In this document: piece after piece, positions 1-10,590 of the stretch
Numbering within the stretch: position 1 is the first letter of the stretch
How the letters are laid out: the number at the start of each line of letters is the position of its first letter
Assembly (NCBI GenBank): GCA_023362775.1
Contig: JALMGJ010000002.1
Location: 75,927,414-75,991,413 of the forward strand
Direction: 5' to 3'
Length of the DNA: 64,000 bases
Source of the DNA: Charina bottae
Taxonomy: Eukaryota > Chordata > Lepidosauria > Squamata > Charinaidae
Made by a program: the position numbers and the translations under genes
The notes under the pieces: generated by a model
What the model was told of the DNA's origin: nothing
The model's database searches: none
What the model saw: the letters and a program-made list of their open reading frames with translations, nothing else

Positions 1-785
1 ACATGTGCATAGCAGCAACAGAGTAAACAGTGAGGATGCGCCAAGTAAAGCATATGTTGGTCCTGAAAATAATAGCAACATTATGCACTAACAAAGAAGA
101 AAAAAAATGTATTGTGGGATTCTTTCATAAAGAGCTGAGTCCCAGCTATCTTATGAAAAGAGGAAGGCATTTCTTTCAAACCAATCACCACACCAGTGGT
201 TCAAATTATCTTTGTAGTCTGCCCACCTTAAACATACTGTATCACAATTTCAAATTACTCTCATCATATACCCAGCCTGTTTCTTCAGAGAGATCAACAC
301 TAATTCATATGATGGACAAATTAATTATTGTTTAATATCAGTACCTACTAACAATATTCCACTATAAAGGTGCAAAAGTACTAAAAATTGGTATCACGTG
401 TCAGAGAACTATTAAAACTCTAAAAGTGCCTGAGAAATTTATATACACACTGGCTAGAGTCATACATTTTGCTATGCCCCGCCTTGCTTAATAAATCACA
501 ATTGGATGAGTTATACGTACTAAATTTATTTATTTATTAAATGTATACATCACCTATCTCACTATAAAAGTATACTATAAATTGTAACCCTTGACTTACA
601 AATCACAGTGGTTGGTTTACATATCATGCTACATGGTTTGCTTAAGTTTGGTTTGTTGCATAAGCCACAACTGACTGCATTCACATACTGTGATAAACCA
701 CAAAGCAAAGTTAACAAAATACAGTGACTGGGTTTCACAACACTTTAAACCAAAGTAATTAAAAAAAACCTCATTAGGGCTGACT
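1..785. other. Unannotated AT-rich stretch
   Basis: No gene or clear repeat recognised. Positions 600-770 contain many copies of tggttt/aaacca words resembling a decayed interspersed repeat (compare 5770-5940), but I cannot name it. The short ORF at 30-335 has no recognisable domain. Confidence 0.5.
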
Positions 786-786
786 A

Positions 787-1030
787 TGAGGTTCCAGAGA
801 GCCAGTCTGTTGTAGTGGTTAAGGCACCAAACTGGGAGACCGTGAGTTCTAGTCCCACTTTAGGCACAAAGCCAGCTGGGTGACCTTGGACCAGTCAGTC
901 TCTCTCAGCCGTAGGAAGGAGGCAAGGGCAAACCACTTCTGAAAATCTTCCCAAGAAAACTGCAGGGATTAGTCCAAGCAATCGCCAGGAATCAAAGCTG
1001 ACTGTTAGGCACAAAAAACAAGCACACAAA
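787..1030 (+). mobile_element. tRNA-derived SINE (CORE/MIR-like body)
   Basis: Seen: a pol III-like A box (tgtagtggttaagg, about 811-824) and a B-box-like gagttctagtccc (about 844-856), followed by a body containing tgggtgaccttgg, a motif typical of CORE/MIR-like SINE bodies. It is followed by an A/C-rich tail. It is a retroposed SINE rather than a tRNA gene because the tRNA part does not fold as a full cloverleaf and runs into the SINE body. Ends are approximate. Confidence 0.65.
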
Positions 1031-1135
1031 CAAAAGATGTGTGAACCCTGTCACTATCAGTCCTCCTCTCTATCTTTGTTTACAGCTAGATGTTTTATGC
1101 CCAATTAAATAGACTCCTGGTAACAAAGTTTTAGG

Positions 1136-1469
1136 GGCACGATGGCTCAGCGGGTAAGACGCCAGGCTTGTCAATCGGAAGATCGCAAGTTCAGAGGTTC
1201 GAATCCCTAGCCCCGCACGACGGAGTGAGCTCCTGCACTCGCCCCAGCTCTTGCCAACCTAGCAATTTGAAAGCATGCAAATGCAAGTAGATAAATACAG
1301 TAGGTACCACTTCGGTGGATAGGTAACAGCGTTCCACGCGTGTCATGCCGGCCACATGACCGCGGAAGCGTCTTCAGACAGCGCTGGCTCTTCGGCTAAG
1401 AAAGGAGATGAGCACCACCCCCTAGAGTCGGACACAACTGTGCAGGGGAAAACCTTTACCTTTACCTTT
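1136..1469 (+). mobile_element. Sauria-type SINE, copy 1
   Basis: Seen: pol III A box TGGCTCAGCGG at 1143-1153 and B box GGTTCGAATCC at 1196-1206, a body with gcatgcaaatgcaagtagat and gtaccacttcggtgg, and a BovB-like 3' end (agagtcggacacaact) followed by (acctttt)n. It is flanked by a 15-bp target-site duplication, 1121-1135 and 1470-1484, with one mismatch. Known: Sauria SINEs are squamate SINEs that borrow the BovB 3' end and depend on BovB reverse transcriptase. A second copy lies at 40676-41004. Confidence 0.88.
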
Positions 1470-1484
1470 TAACAAAGTTTCAGG

Positions 1485-1764
1485 TAATCCTGAAGGATGT
1501 ACCATTGGCAATTCTGAATTTCTTGTATAGCTATCGCTACTTTTCACATGGAAAGTGAAGGGCACCAAAGAAGAAGAATAAAAAACACACACCAGGGTTT
1601 GGTTAGCCCAGGGGAAGCAGCCTCCAGGCCATCTATGGTCTACTGCATTATCCTTCAGATCATTTATGGGAATAAGTATACCTGCAGAGGTCTCTGTAAG
1701 GTCCAGGTCGCCTGATAACCTAACCATATCATCCTATACAAAGTTTTATAATGCTAACTCAGAT
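1485..1764. other. Unannotated stretch
   Basis: No repeat or gene recognised between the Sauria SINE and the first hAT MITE. Confidence 0.5.
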
Positions 1765-1772
1765 CATTAAAC

Positions 1773-1907
1773 CAGTGTGTCTCAACCTCAGCAACTTTAG
1801 GTTGTGGGGACTTCAACTCCCAGAATTCCACAGCAAACCATGCTGGCTGGGGAATTCTGGGAGTTGAAGTCCCCACAACCTAAAGTTGCTGAGGTTGAGA
1901 AACACTA
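1773..1907. mobile_element. Palindromic hAT MITE, family 1, copy 1
   Basis: Seen: 135 bp, nearly a complete palindrome. It starts cagtgtgtctcaacctcagc and ends with the reverse complement of that (one mismatch at the last base). It is flanked by perfect 8-bp direct repeats CATTAAAC at 1765-1772 and 1908-1915. Known: 8-bp target duplications and CAG...CTG-type terminal repeats are hallmarks of hAT transposons. It has no coding capacity, so it must have been moved by a transposase supplied in trans. Confidence 0.9.
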
Positions 1908-1915
1908 CATTAAAC

Positions 1916-3217
1916 CATTCAGTTCAGTTTTGATAACAGCAACCCTCAAGGGCACAGTCACAGGTTTTCTCAGTTCCACTACCTGTGATTCTAGGAATCC
2001 TAGGGATTATTATTTATTTATATATAACAGTAGCCGTACACACTGTGCTTTAAAAAGCAGGAAGAAAAAGACTGAGAAGTTCTCATCCTGGTCTTCCCCT
2101 TGTTTTGTAGCTCTGAGATTTTGTGTGCATAGTTTTGACCCCAGGTCCTATTCCAGACATTATAATTAGACTATTGCAAATGTTGGCTGCTTTATTTCTT
2201 TGGAATTCTAGGTAAAGTATTTTCAGAAAGCTCCTTTGAGACATTCGTAAAATGCAATGATGTTTTGCCCAAATACGACATAACATTTCAAAAATGTTTC
2301 AAGGCAAACAATCAAGGAAGGGCTTGGGGAGGGAGAACAATATAATTTAAGCTCCAACTTGATGTTGCCTATGAGTTGGAAGGATATGGTGGTGGTGGGG
2401 TGGGGTGGGAAGGAGAGATTAATAGCATCCACTCCAAAACCTTATATGCATTTAACCAAATATCTTCGTTTCTCCTCTGCTCTCTGCAATACTTTTTTGT
2501 GCCACTCACTTGGGAGGTCTGCATTCACTGAAAGCCATTTGAGAGAAGGAACTGGTCACATACCCCCTCCCTTCTTTGGAATGCATAGAAAATAAGTAAA
2601 ATCTGTGTTGCTCATGCTGGTGATGAGCGAAGCAAAGGGAAAAAGGTTAGTTCTGAGAAGGAAAGCATGAAGGGTCCTCCTGAAAAATGAACAATTTATA
2701 TTAGCAGTAGTGTTCAGGGCAATAACCCAAAAGTAATTCCTGTACTGACAAAATGAATCTTTAAGTTGCAATGTTGTATGATTGCTATAAATCTAACAAA
2801 ATGGTCTTGGCAAAACTTCACGGTTACTTGTTACTCCCTTCTCTGTTTTGCTTTTCCTTAATCCATTTAAACTGCCACTTTTAGAAATGATTCAAAGTAG
2901 TTACTTGTATCCTTTATTTTTGCATTTTTGCATTAACCATTCTCTTTCCTCCTCTGCTTTCATTTTCTTTCACTCCCCTGTAGAGTACAACATGTTCCTT
3001 GGCACCTGCCAACCTCCTAACTTTATTTGTCCTGTGAATGCGGTGAAATCTGATCAATCGCTAAATCAATCAATACAATTTCGAATTACAAGAATGAATG
3101 AGAAACCAATAGGCTGCAAGCAAAGCACTACTCTGAAACATAATCAGCTTGACTTGCATAAATCCCAGAAGTAGTCTTAGAAAATAAAATGGCAAATGGC
3201 TACAGGTCATTGGTTTC
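1916..3217. other. Unannotated stretch
   Basis: Unique-looking AT-rich DNA with a G-rich patch near 2390-2415. Small ORFs here show no domain or conserved pattern. Nothing else recognised. Confidence 0.5.
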
Positions 3218-3225
3218 CATTATGT

Positions 3226-3361
3226 CAGTGTTTCTCAACCTCAGCAACTTTAAGATGTGTGGAATTCAACTCCCAGAATCCTTCCCAGCCAGCATGCTAG
3301 CTGGGGAATTTTGGGAGTTGAAGTCCACACATCTTAAAATTGCCGAGGTTGAGAAACACTG
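3226..3361. mobile_element. Palindromic hAT MITE, family 1, copy 2
   Basis: Seen: 136-bp near-perfect inverted repeat, cagtgtttctcaacc to ggttgagaaacactg, with about 65-bp arms around a short centre. Flanking 8-bp repeats are CATTATGT (3218-3225) and CATTACGT (3362-3369); the single difference is a CpG-type transition. Same family as 1773, 20595 and 32480. Confidence 0.9.
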
Positions 3362-3369
3362 CATTACGT

Positions 3370-6300
3370 GGATGTTTGTAATTGTCCATACCCACCTCAA
3401 CATTCCAAATGGGCCAAAGGAAACCATATTCTCTGGTTTATGTCAAAGAATATCTCAAACCAAGCCAGTAAATCAGCATAATTATCTATTACACTCACAA
3501 TGGCAAGAAAGGCAAAAAAAAAAATCAGGTAATTTATATAATTGTTTACAACAATTTTGATAACGTTCCAAAATGGATAAAAATCTAAAGCTACTTCATT
3601 TTTCTTTGCTGAATGAACAGCTGACCCCACAACTTCAATTGTTGTTTTTTTTAAATCTGCATTTGTGTTTCTGAGAAGTAAAGAAAAGCAGCGGGATCCT
3701 CACACCACAGGCTTATCGATCATTTGGAATGGATGAGAAATATATTTATCATATTTTTAGAGCAACAGGCTGACCTTAAATCTGCTTAATACAGAAAACA
3801 CAAAACAGATCTAAACACTTTGCAGAATTTTGTGGTATGATTTGCAACTCCAAAAATATAAGGATACCTCTATAAAAAAATATTCTTTCTCAGCTTCAGT
3901 GTTAACAAACTGTCCACTGTCCTCTTATCCACAATGAAGCAAAGCAAATCCATCAAAACACCTCCGAATATAAGCTGTGTCAGATACTCATTCTTCAATA
4001 GGTCCAAATGCTCATAAAATAATGATAGCTAATTAGCAGTTGTCTGGCCCTCTTCCTGTTACTACTTCCCTTCAGACAAATGTAACATATGTGAATTTTA
4101 TCTTGGGTTGTGCTATAAATATTTTGTGAGGACAAGCCTTAAACGCTATGTCGATAAATAACGTATTTGTCTGTCTACCAAATAATTGTGTAATAAAAGA
4201 TTCTGTAAACAGCCAATATTGGGAGGAAAGGTATAATGAACACTTTTCATTCTGTATGAATGTCTGAATATTGATATGAAATATGAAATATGAAAGTCTG
4301 AAGCAAGGTGGTGAAAAGCAGCCATATAAAAATTTCATAGTCAGCATTATGACCAATTAGAAGAAGCACAAGAATTTAGAGGAATGAAATAATTCCACAA
4401 TTTATGGATTTTATTTATGGACTTTACTGCACTTTATTAAAAGGTATGATGTGATCATAGATAAATATCTTCCTCTGATATGAAGATTTGGCTCTAAATC
4501 CCAGATGATCAGCATGAAAAACATAAAAAACTAAGTCTCTCTATGTTGAAGGCAGGCATAAATTGTGACATTGTTGCTTACCTTAAAACTGGCCAGAATT
4601 CTGATATTTGTTCTATTATTTTGTCAAATTAATATTCTATTTTATTTGAATATATTTTTCTCTTTATTATTATTGTAAGTAGTAATAGTTATGCTGTGTC
4701 TTTATACTTTATTTGGGGTGGCTTGTTCTGTAAAGTGAAAAGAATCATTTTAAAATCAGCAATAGTAAAAGAAGATGCAAGTAGAGGCTGATTAAACTTT
4801 CTGAAACTTAAGCCAGCCTCCAAAGGAGATACTAGATGCTCAAGGAAAATGTACATACAATCTGTAGATTTATTAGCATTTAAATGCTCTACAGCAGCAT
4901 GTGATCATGGGAAAAGAATTTTAAACTTTTTTCCCTTGACTTTAGATTACTTTTTATAATTACATTTTCTAGGGAAGCAATCTTCAGATTTCAATAATGA
5001 GAAGAAAGCAAATATAATTAATGTATTTTCTTTAACAGATAATATTTGTATTCCTGAAGGAACATCTTTGGCTCCAACTCTACTAAGGGTTAAATCTCTG
5101 GGGAAGCATTAAGTCTCTAAAGGCCAAAGGGAAGAGGTAAGGTTAATGTATAATTCAACATATTAATTTGCTGTATATGTCAGTTGGGTTATATAGAGTG
5201 CTATTTATTATTAAACCATGCAAAATTCAGCTATTAGGATCCAGATGTATTAAATACACACAGACACACACTACTTCATTTCTCACTCAATGAAAATAAA
5301 TATAAACAAACTATACAGTACTGAAAATATACAGAAATAAATACAAAACACCCAGATTGTTTTAAGTTTCAAAGATTTAGCTCCTTGTACATGAAAATCA
5401 GAGGACATACAATACATCATTGCATTTCCAGACCCACAGCAAGTAATAAACAGACTAAACAAAAAACAAAAAAGTACAATGCCAGAGACATCTCAATTTA
5501 AACTATATTTGTCATATATGAAAAGCACACAATTGACTTGCGTTACTCTTGTAAGCACGTTTTTTAGAAATCAAAAGAGAAAGAACTTTTCTGAGACTAA
5601 GGAAAGCTAAATTACTTCAGTAGCATGCAGTTTAAGCGCAATTCATATGGTATATTAATTCATAAGTAGTTCCCAAAGTAGAAAGCCCGTCCTTCTGTTC
5701 CTATGAAGTGAGCACAGCAATATCATGCTTAGGCACATGTTCACACTCTATGATTCTCTGTGATTCAAACTATTCTTTGACATAGGCTGTTTTCACACAA
5801 TGCATTTAATCAGGTTATTGAATTAAGTCATTCTCTGGGTTTGCACAACCCAATGAAAAAATAACAAAGAGCCTAGATTTTCATAATACACTAAACCATA
5901 AAAGCAAAAGAAGGTTAAAGTTAACCATACTTAAGACTTTTTTTTTCCAGAGACATATTAGCATGCCTGCCTCCAGTCCTTTAGTGGGCGGAAAAATATG
6001 CCAGCCTAAATTGCACTGGTCTGATTCCGAAGCCCTATTCTGCCTCAGAACTGAGACTGGTGTTTCATGCTATTCATAAGATTTAATGTGAGAAAGATTA
6101 AGGAAAGCAATGGGTGGATTCCCCTGGCTTTTCCCCCTCCCGTCAAACATCACCGGAAAACATCCACCAATCACTCTGATTAACATGGAGTTGGGCTGGA
6201 GCTGGGGAGAAGGTGAGCTCCGAAAAGCCTGTGGGCTTCTATTGGGAAGCTGGACTGCAAAGAGAAGGAGGCAATAATGGATAAAAAAGCCTCTGATAAG

Positions 6301-6654
6301 TAAACCTACTGTAGAGAAACTAATGAAGGCATAATGAAAATTCCACTAACTGCTATGTATCAAACACAAGCCATATTTATATTGAAATCAAGCTTCAAAT
6401 TCTTGCACATCTTTCTTTAATTTAATAAACTAGAAGCCACTCTCTTTTGAGCAGAAGGAACAGTTTCCATCTTTCTGTAGTTTTGGTAACAAACTGGTCT
6501 GGTAAAAAGTTTGCCTGTGACTGTGAGACTTGCTCCCCTGCCACTTCTCCCTTCAAGAACGGCCTTCCCCGGCCTCATTCCTAGAAGAGCCTGGTGCTTT
6601 TTTTCTTCACACTGCTAGGTAGCTGGGCCAGGAAAGATATATGATTCTTCCCTT
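3370..6654. other. Long unannotated stretch
   Basis: About 3.3 kb of AT-rich sequence with no coding pattern, no SINE or LINE end I can name, and only short simple tracts. Around 5770-5940 there is a diffuse inverted, transposon-like texture (acacaatgcatttaatc ... cacaacccaatg) that may be an old MITE. Confidence 0.5.
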
Positions 6655-7310
6655 GAATTTATTTTATTTATTTATATGTCAACTTTTATTACCGCACCAT
6701 CTCCCCCAAGGGGGACTCTGGGCGGTTCACAATACAACAATTTAAAATCTTTAAAAATACCTACAATTTAAAATACATTTCAAAACTAATAAATTCAATA
6801 TAAAAATCCAATAGGTGATAGATGTTCTCTTTAAAAGGGCTCTATGGCACCAGCCATCCCCAAGAGGAACTGTTCCTATTTCCATCCCACGCGAGGCGGC
6901 AAAGCCAGGTCTTTAAATTCTTCCGGAAGGACAGGAGCGATGGGGCCTGCCTCACCACCAGGGGCAGAATGTTCCAAAGAGTGGGTGCCACCACGGAAAA
7001 GGCACCCACTTCTGGACCCCGCCAAACGACACTCCCTTGACGACGGGGTCCGAAGCATGCCCTCTCTACATGATCGAGTGGGACAGTTTGAAGTTATGGG
7101 GATGAGACGGTCCCTCAGGTAACCTGGACCCATGCCATGGAGGGCTTTAAAGGTCAAAACCAACACCTTGAATTGCACCCGGAAGCACACCGGCACCCAG
7201 TGCAGCTGGCGTAGCAGAGGTGTCACATGGGCCGATCTAGGGGCACCAATAACTGCGCGCGCAGCCGCATTTATTCTTCTACTCCATCCTCCTTTCTCGC
7301 CCAATCCAAA
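6655..7310 (-). mobile_element. L2/CR1-group LINE, 3' end with C-terminal RT fragment
   Basis: Read on the minus strand, the fragment encodes part of a LINE ORF2 C-terminus (LHWVPVCFRVQFKVL, TFKALHGMGPGYL; about 6876-7304). It then runs to a 3' tail with the typical complement of ctctgggcggttcac and a terminal (TAAA/TAAAT) microsatellite at 6655-6680. The reading frame is shifted after the GYLRDRL segment, so it is dead. Assignment to L2/CR1 group is by the HWLPV...FKALHG motif known from those LINEs. Confidence 0.8.
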
Positions 7311-7860
7311 GAGTTTGGGGAGGAGGAATCTCTATCACCTTCAGAGAGGAGGAGTTCAAGGGGGCAAGTGAGGAGTTCAAGGAGGGCAAGACAACATTGT
7401 AATCTCCTGGTCAGACACTTTCCCCAGATCAGAATTCATCCCCCAAATTATGGCAGGGGTGAGTGACAGGTGGGAGATATCCATGTTAACCTGAGGGCCA
7501 ATGAAGGGACCAATGAACTCTCATCCACTTTCTTGAAGGGATGTTTGGAGGAGTGAAAATTGGTAAGGAGCCATATACAGTACAATTCTGCACAGCAATC
7601 AGAGGGCCTTCCCAGTCATGATGGTCAATAGCTAATTGTTTGCTAATTCAGCCATAGTCAGTAGGTCAGGCCAGCTGTCTTGCTGGTAGTTCACACAAGA
7701 TACTCCTCCAGGGTAGTATTTGTCTTCTCTGTCTCGCTATCAGACTGCAGATTATGTGTCAAGAAAAAAAAATAGAGATTAACATCTCAGAGTTGAAAAA
7801 AAGCCTTCAAAAATAGGCCATGAACTGAACATCTCTATTTTAGATTTTTAAAAAAAGTTT
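7311..7860. other. Unannotated stretch
   Basis: G-rich, moderately repetitive text (gaggagttcaagg repeated near 7345-7385) next to the L2 fragment. No family or gene recognised. Confidence 0.45.
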
Positions 7861-7889
7861 GGGCATATGTAAGTATCAGACAGGCTCAA

Positions 7890-8105
7890 ATTATCCTACT
7901 TCAGACACATTATGCGAATTAGCTCTCTGGAAAAGGCTCTAATGCTGGGAAAGGTGAAAGGAAAGAGAAGAAGAGGATGGTCAGCAGCAAGGTAGATGGA
8001 CAAATGAAAAAATGAGCAGTCTCTGGGGTGGAGGGAATGACTCCACAAGGGATAAAATGAGACCTCTTTGACAAAATGTTAATGACGACTTGTATGGCAT
8101 CCAGA
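7890..8105 (+). mobile_element. Decayed RTE/BovB-type LINE, C-terminal fragment
   Basis: Plus-strand translation from about 7900 gives FRHIMRI..SLEKALMLGKVKG..RRRGW, then a stop and MDK. This aligns by eye with the RTE/BovB C-terminus seen at 19344-19634 and 35306-35518 (MRR.DSLEKTLMLGK.EGKR). It is truncated at both ends and interrupted by stops. Confidence 0.65.
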
Positions 8106-8567
8106 TCCTTTATGGGTAGTAGACCAGGAATAAAATCAAAGAAAACCATGTCCTAAGGCCATTATGGGGAGGAAAGGACATCCAACTGTCTGGTTTGGTT
8201 GCTAAAGGCTTGGTGGCAGGGTTGACCAAAAGGCACTTAGGCCTTGACATCTGCTCAGAAATTAGACTACCAAAAGTCCTTAAGAAAAAGACAGGCAGTC
8301 TTAAATACACCAGTATGTCCAGCTGACCACGGCAAATCTTCAGTAACTCTTCCCTCAGGGAATGAGGACTGTATAGCTTGCCGTTGTAGCACAATTCTCC
8401 CCACTCCCCAGCTTCTAAAGAATTCTGCAGAGCCTTCTCCTGATTTTATCAAGCCATCATCATTTTCTATTTTTATTGTTTGCAGTTTTCTGTTTGGATG
8501 GTATTGTTTTACTGTTTTTATAGTTGTTATATGTGGATGCTTTCCTTGGTTTTTATACTCTATGTAA
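8106..8567. other. Unannotated stretch
   Basis: No family recognised. The ORFs overlapping this region on both strands lack domain motifs and are probably chance. Confidence 0.45.
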
Positions 8568-8611
8568 GGGGAGGGGGAAGGGGAGGGAGGGAGGGAGGGA
8601 GGGGGAGGGAG
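8568..8611 (+). repeat. G-rich simple repeat with G-quadruplex potential
   Basis: Uninterrupted runs of three to five Gs separated by single As over 44 bp, immediately beside the 3' end of the PLE. At least eight G-runs are present, well above the four needed for an intramolecular quadruplex. Confidence 0.85.
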
Positions 8612-8647
8612 ACTGTATCATATCAATCATGTCAACTGGATTTCTAT

Positions 8648-8704
8648 TTTCTCAGTAGAAATGTTTCGCTCCTTATCCAAGGAGCTTCTTCAGTCTGAGC
8701 AAAG
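8648..8704 (-). ncRNA. Hammerhead-ribozyme-like motif in PLE 1 3' region
   Basis: Minus strand: CTGAAGA (8687-8693), a perfect 7-bp stem II with a 4-nt GGAT loop, then GAAA (8664-8667). The flanks tttgctcaga and tctactgagaaaa can pair as stem I. The step after GAAA reads CATTTC where an intact member would be expected to have CG, so stem III is weakened. Known: PLE terminal regions carry hammerhead ribozymes with very short stem III. Confidence 0.55.
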
Positions 8705-8783
8705 TTAGTAAGGGAATCCTTAAATATGTTTCTAGGTGGCTGTGTGACCTTGCACCTGGGGCTAGGTCATGGTTATTTTATTT

Positions 8784-10232
8784 CTAAGTCCCTTTAACAT
8801 CTAAAGGAGGATCGTTAAGATTACCATGCTGCTGTTGAGCTTGCGAAATGGTCTTAATCTTCCTAGGCACAGAAGACAAAGCAGGAAGGAAAATAGGGGA
8901 AAGATTGTGCCTGAGGCCCCCACCTCTATTCAAGGAAGGATTTTCCAAGATGGCATAAATGGATTCCTTGACCCCTCTCTCAAACCACCTATCTTCTCTG
9001 TCTAAAATGTGAACATTAATGTCCTCAAATGAGTGTCCTTTTTCCTTTAGATGAAGATAAACTGCTGAGTCTGGTCCTGTGGTATTACTTCTCCTGTGTT
9101 GGGCCATCCTCCTGTACAAAGGTTGTTTGGTTTCTCCAATGTAGAGTTCAGAGCACTCCTCACTGCACTGGATTGCATAAACTACATTGCTTTTCTTGTG
9201 TTTTGGAGTTTGATCTTTGGGGTGTACAAGCCTCTGTCTCAGTGTGTTGGTGGGTTTGAAATATACAGGTATGTGGTGTTTGCCAAATATCCTTTTTATC
9301 TTTTCAGACACGCCAGCCATGTAAGGAATGACCAGGTTCTTCCATTTACTCTGAGTCTCAGCCCTATCTGTCGCTGTTTTAGGTCTGGTAGATTTAGATT
9401 TAGTGAAGGCCCAATTTGGATATCCACAGGCCTTCAGAGCTGTTCTCAGGTGCTGATTTTCATTCTTTTTGGAATCCATGGAGGTGGGGATGGTTTCTGC
9501 TCTGTGTGACAATGTCCTGATGACTCCTAGTTTGTGCTGCAGTGGATGGTGGGAGTCAAACATCAGATATTGATCTGTGTGTGTGGGTTTCCTGTAGATC
9601 CCTATTTCTAGCTTGCCACCGGTCCCAATGAGGACTTCACAGTCTAGGAATGCCAGTCTGTTGTCCTTGGTGTCTTCTCTGGTGAACCTAATGTTGGCAT
9701 CTATAGTGTTTATATGGTCCGTGAAGGCCTGTACTTCCTGGGCCTTGATTTTGACCCAGGTGTCATCCACATACCTAAACCAGTGGGTGGGCACCGTTCC
9801 CTGGAAGGTGTTGAGTGCTTTCTTCTCCACTTCCTCCATGTATAAATTGGCCACAATGGGTGACACAGGAGAACCCATGGCACAGCCGTGTTTTTGTCTG
9901 TAAAAGTCACCTCTGTATGTGAAATAAGTGGTGTTAAGACACAGGTCCAGAAGATGGCAGATCTGGTTTGGGTTGAGATGGCTTCTCCTTTCCAGGGTGC
10001 TGTCCTCTTCTAGTCTCTTCCTGACAGCGGATAGAGCATGAGTGGTGGGGATGCTGGTGAAAAGGGAGGACACATCGAAGGAGACCATAGTTTCATCTGT
10101 ATCCAGTTTCAGGATCTTTGCTTTGGAAACAAATTCTTCTGAATTATGGATGTGGTGTTCAGAGTGTCCAACTAGAGGTGCTAGTATGGTAGAGAGGTGT
10201 TTTGCAATGTTGTATGTTAAAATGTAAGCCAT
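8784..10232 (-). CDS. Penelope-like reverse transcriptase with GIY-YIG endonuclease, N-terminally truncated
   Basis: 482 codons, open throughout. RT motif A is FDVSSLFTSIP (about residues 53-63), motif B region includes GCAMGSPVSPIVANLYME (about 115-132), and catalytic motif C is RYVDDTW (about 153-159). Downstream are the thumb-like segment IYRKPTHTDQYLMFD and a C-terminal GIY-YIG nuclease: VVYAIQCSE..., YIGETKQPL, then RRMAQHRRS. Known: PLEs encode a telomerase-related RT plus GIY-YIG nuclease and retrotranspose by target-primed copying. The N-terminal part before motif A (several hundred residues in a full PLE) is missing, so this copy cannot be autonomous. That the remaining frame is intact suggests a young insertion. 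Subtype (Neptune-like) is a guess from the Cys-containing GIY-YIG linker. Confidence 0.9.
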   Translation of the reverse strand: MAYILTYNIAKHLSTILAPLVGHSEHHIHNSEEFVSKAKILKLDTDETMVSFDVSSLFTSIPTTHALSAVRKRLEEDSTLERRSHLNPNQICHLLDLCLNTTYFTYRGDFYRQKHGCAMGSPVSPIVANLYMEEVEKKALNTFQGTVPTHWFRYVDDTWVKIKAQEVQAFTDHINTIDANIRFTREDTKDNRLAFLDCEVLIGTGGKLEIGIYRKPTHTDQYLMFDSHHPLQHKLGVIRTLSHRAETIPTSMDSKKNENQHLRTALKACGYPNWAFTKSKSTRPKTATDRAETQSKWKNLVIPYMAGVSEKIKRIFGKHHIPVYFKPTNTLRQRLVHPKDQTPKHKKSNVVYAIQCSEECSELYIGETKQPLYRRMAQHRRSNTTGPDSAVYLHLKEKGHSFEDINVHILDREDRWFERGVKESIYAILENPSLNRGGGLRHNLSPIFLPALSSVPRKIKTISQAQQQHGNLNDPPLDVKGT

Positions 10233-10285
10233 CCAGAGTCAGTCACTAAATTTAATTAATTAATTAATTAATTAATTAATTAAAA
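10205..10285 (+). repeat. L2-like 3' tail with (TTAA) microsatellite
   Basis: gtaagccatccagagtcagtcact followed by (taat)n at about 10250-10284. This matches the L2/CR1-type 3' tails elsewhere in the window (gtaagccaccyagagtc). It abuts and contributes the start codon of the PLE ORF. Confidence 0.6.
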
Positions 10286-10590
10286 TTTGCTTGTTCTGCA
10301 AACTCGGGATGCAGGTGATTTGAAAGTTAAAATGGGAGAAAAAAATGTGCTCAGCCTGATTTTGAATTGCATGAGTTCCTGAGAGGTAAGTAGATGTTCC
10401 AAGTTTGTGTGGTCTGTTTGGACTTCAATGGAGTGTGATGCTTTTTGCAAGAGGCACTACCAATGTGGAAAATGAACATTGATTACCAAACGTTCCTTCC
10501 TTAAAAAACCTTTCAGCAGGTAGAACTTAACTAGACTAGTTAAGGTGCAAGGCAAAAATTCCTGTCCAAAACCCTCTACTCTAAAAGCAA
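10286..10590. other. Unannotated stretch (present twice by duplication)
   Basis: No family recognised. Repeated almost exactly at 12160-12464 as part of the tandem duplication. Confidence 0.5.

Larger units (their letters stand above)
8624..10232 (-). mobile_element. Penelope-like element 1 (5'-truncated)
   Basis: Minus-strand element: one open ORF (8784-10232), then a 3' region with a hammerhead-like motif (8648-8704), ending near 8624. The 5' side is cut off inside the RT. At about 10205-10232 it is joined to an L2-like tail (gtaagccatccagagtc), so the first residues of the ORF (MAY) are borrowed from that tail. Homologous pieces lie at 11495-12110, 13440-14225 and 61631-62185. Confidence 0.88.

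Noticed and set aside
1143..1206. tRNA-gene-like A and B boxes
   Set aside because: They belong to a SINE with body, tail and target duplication (same at 40684-40747), not to a free tRNA gene.
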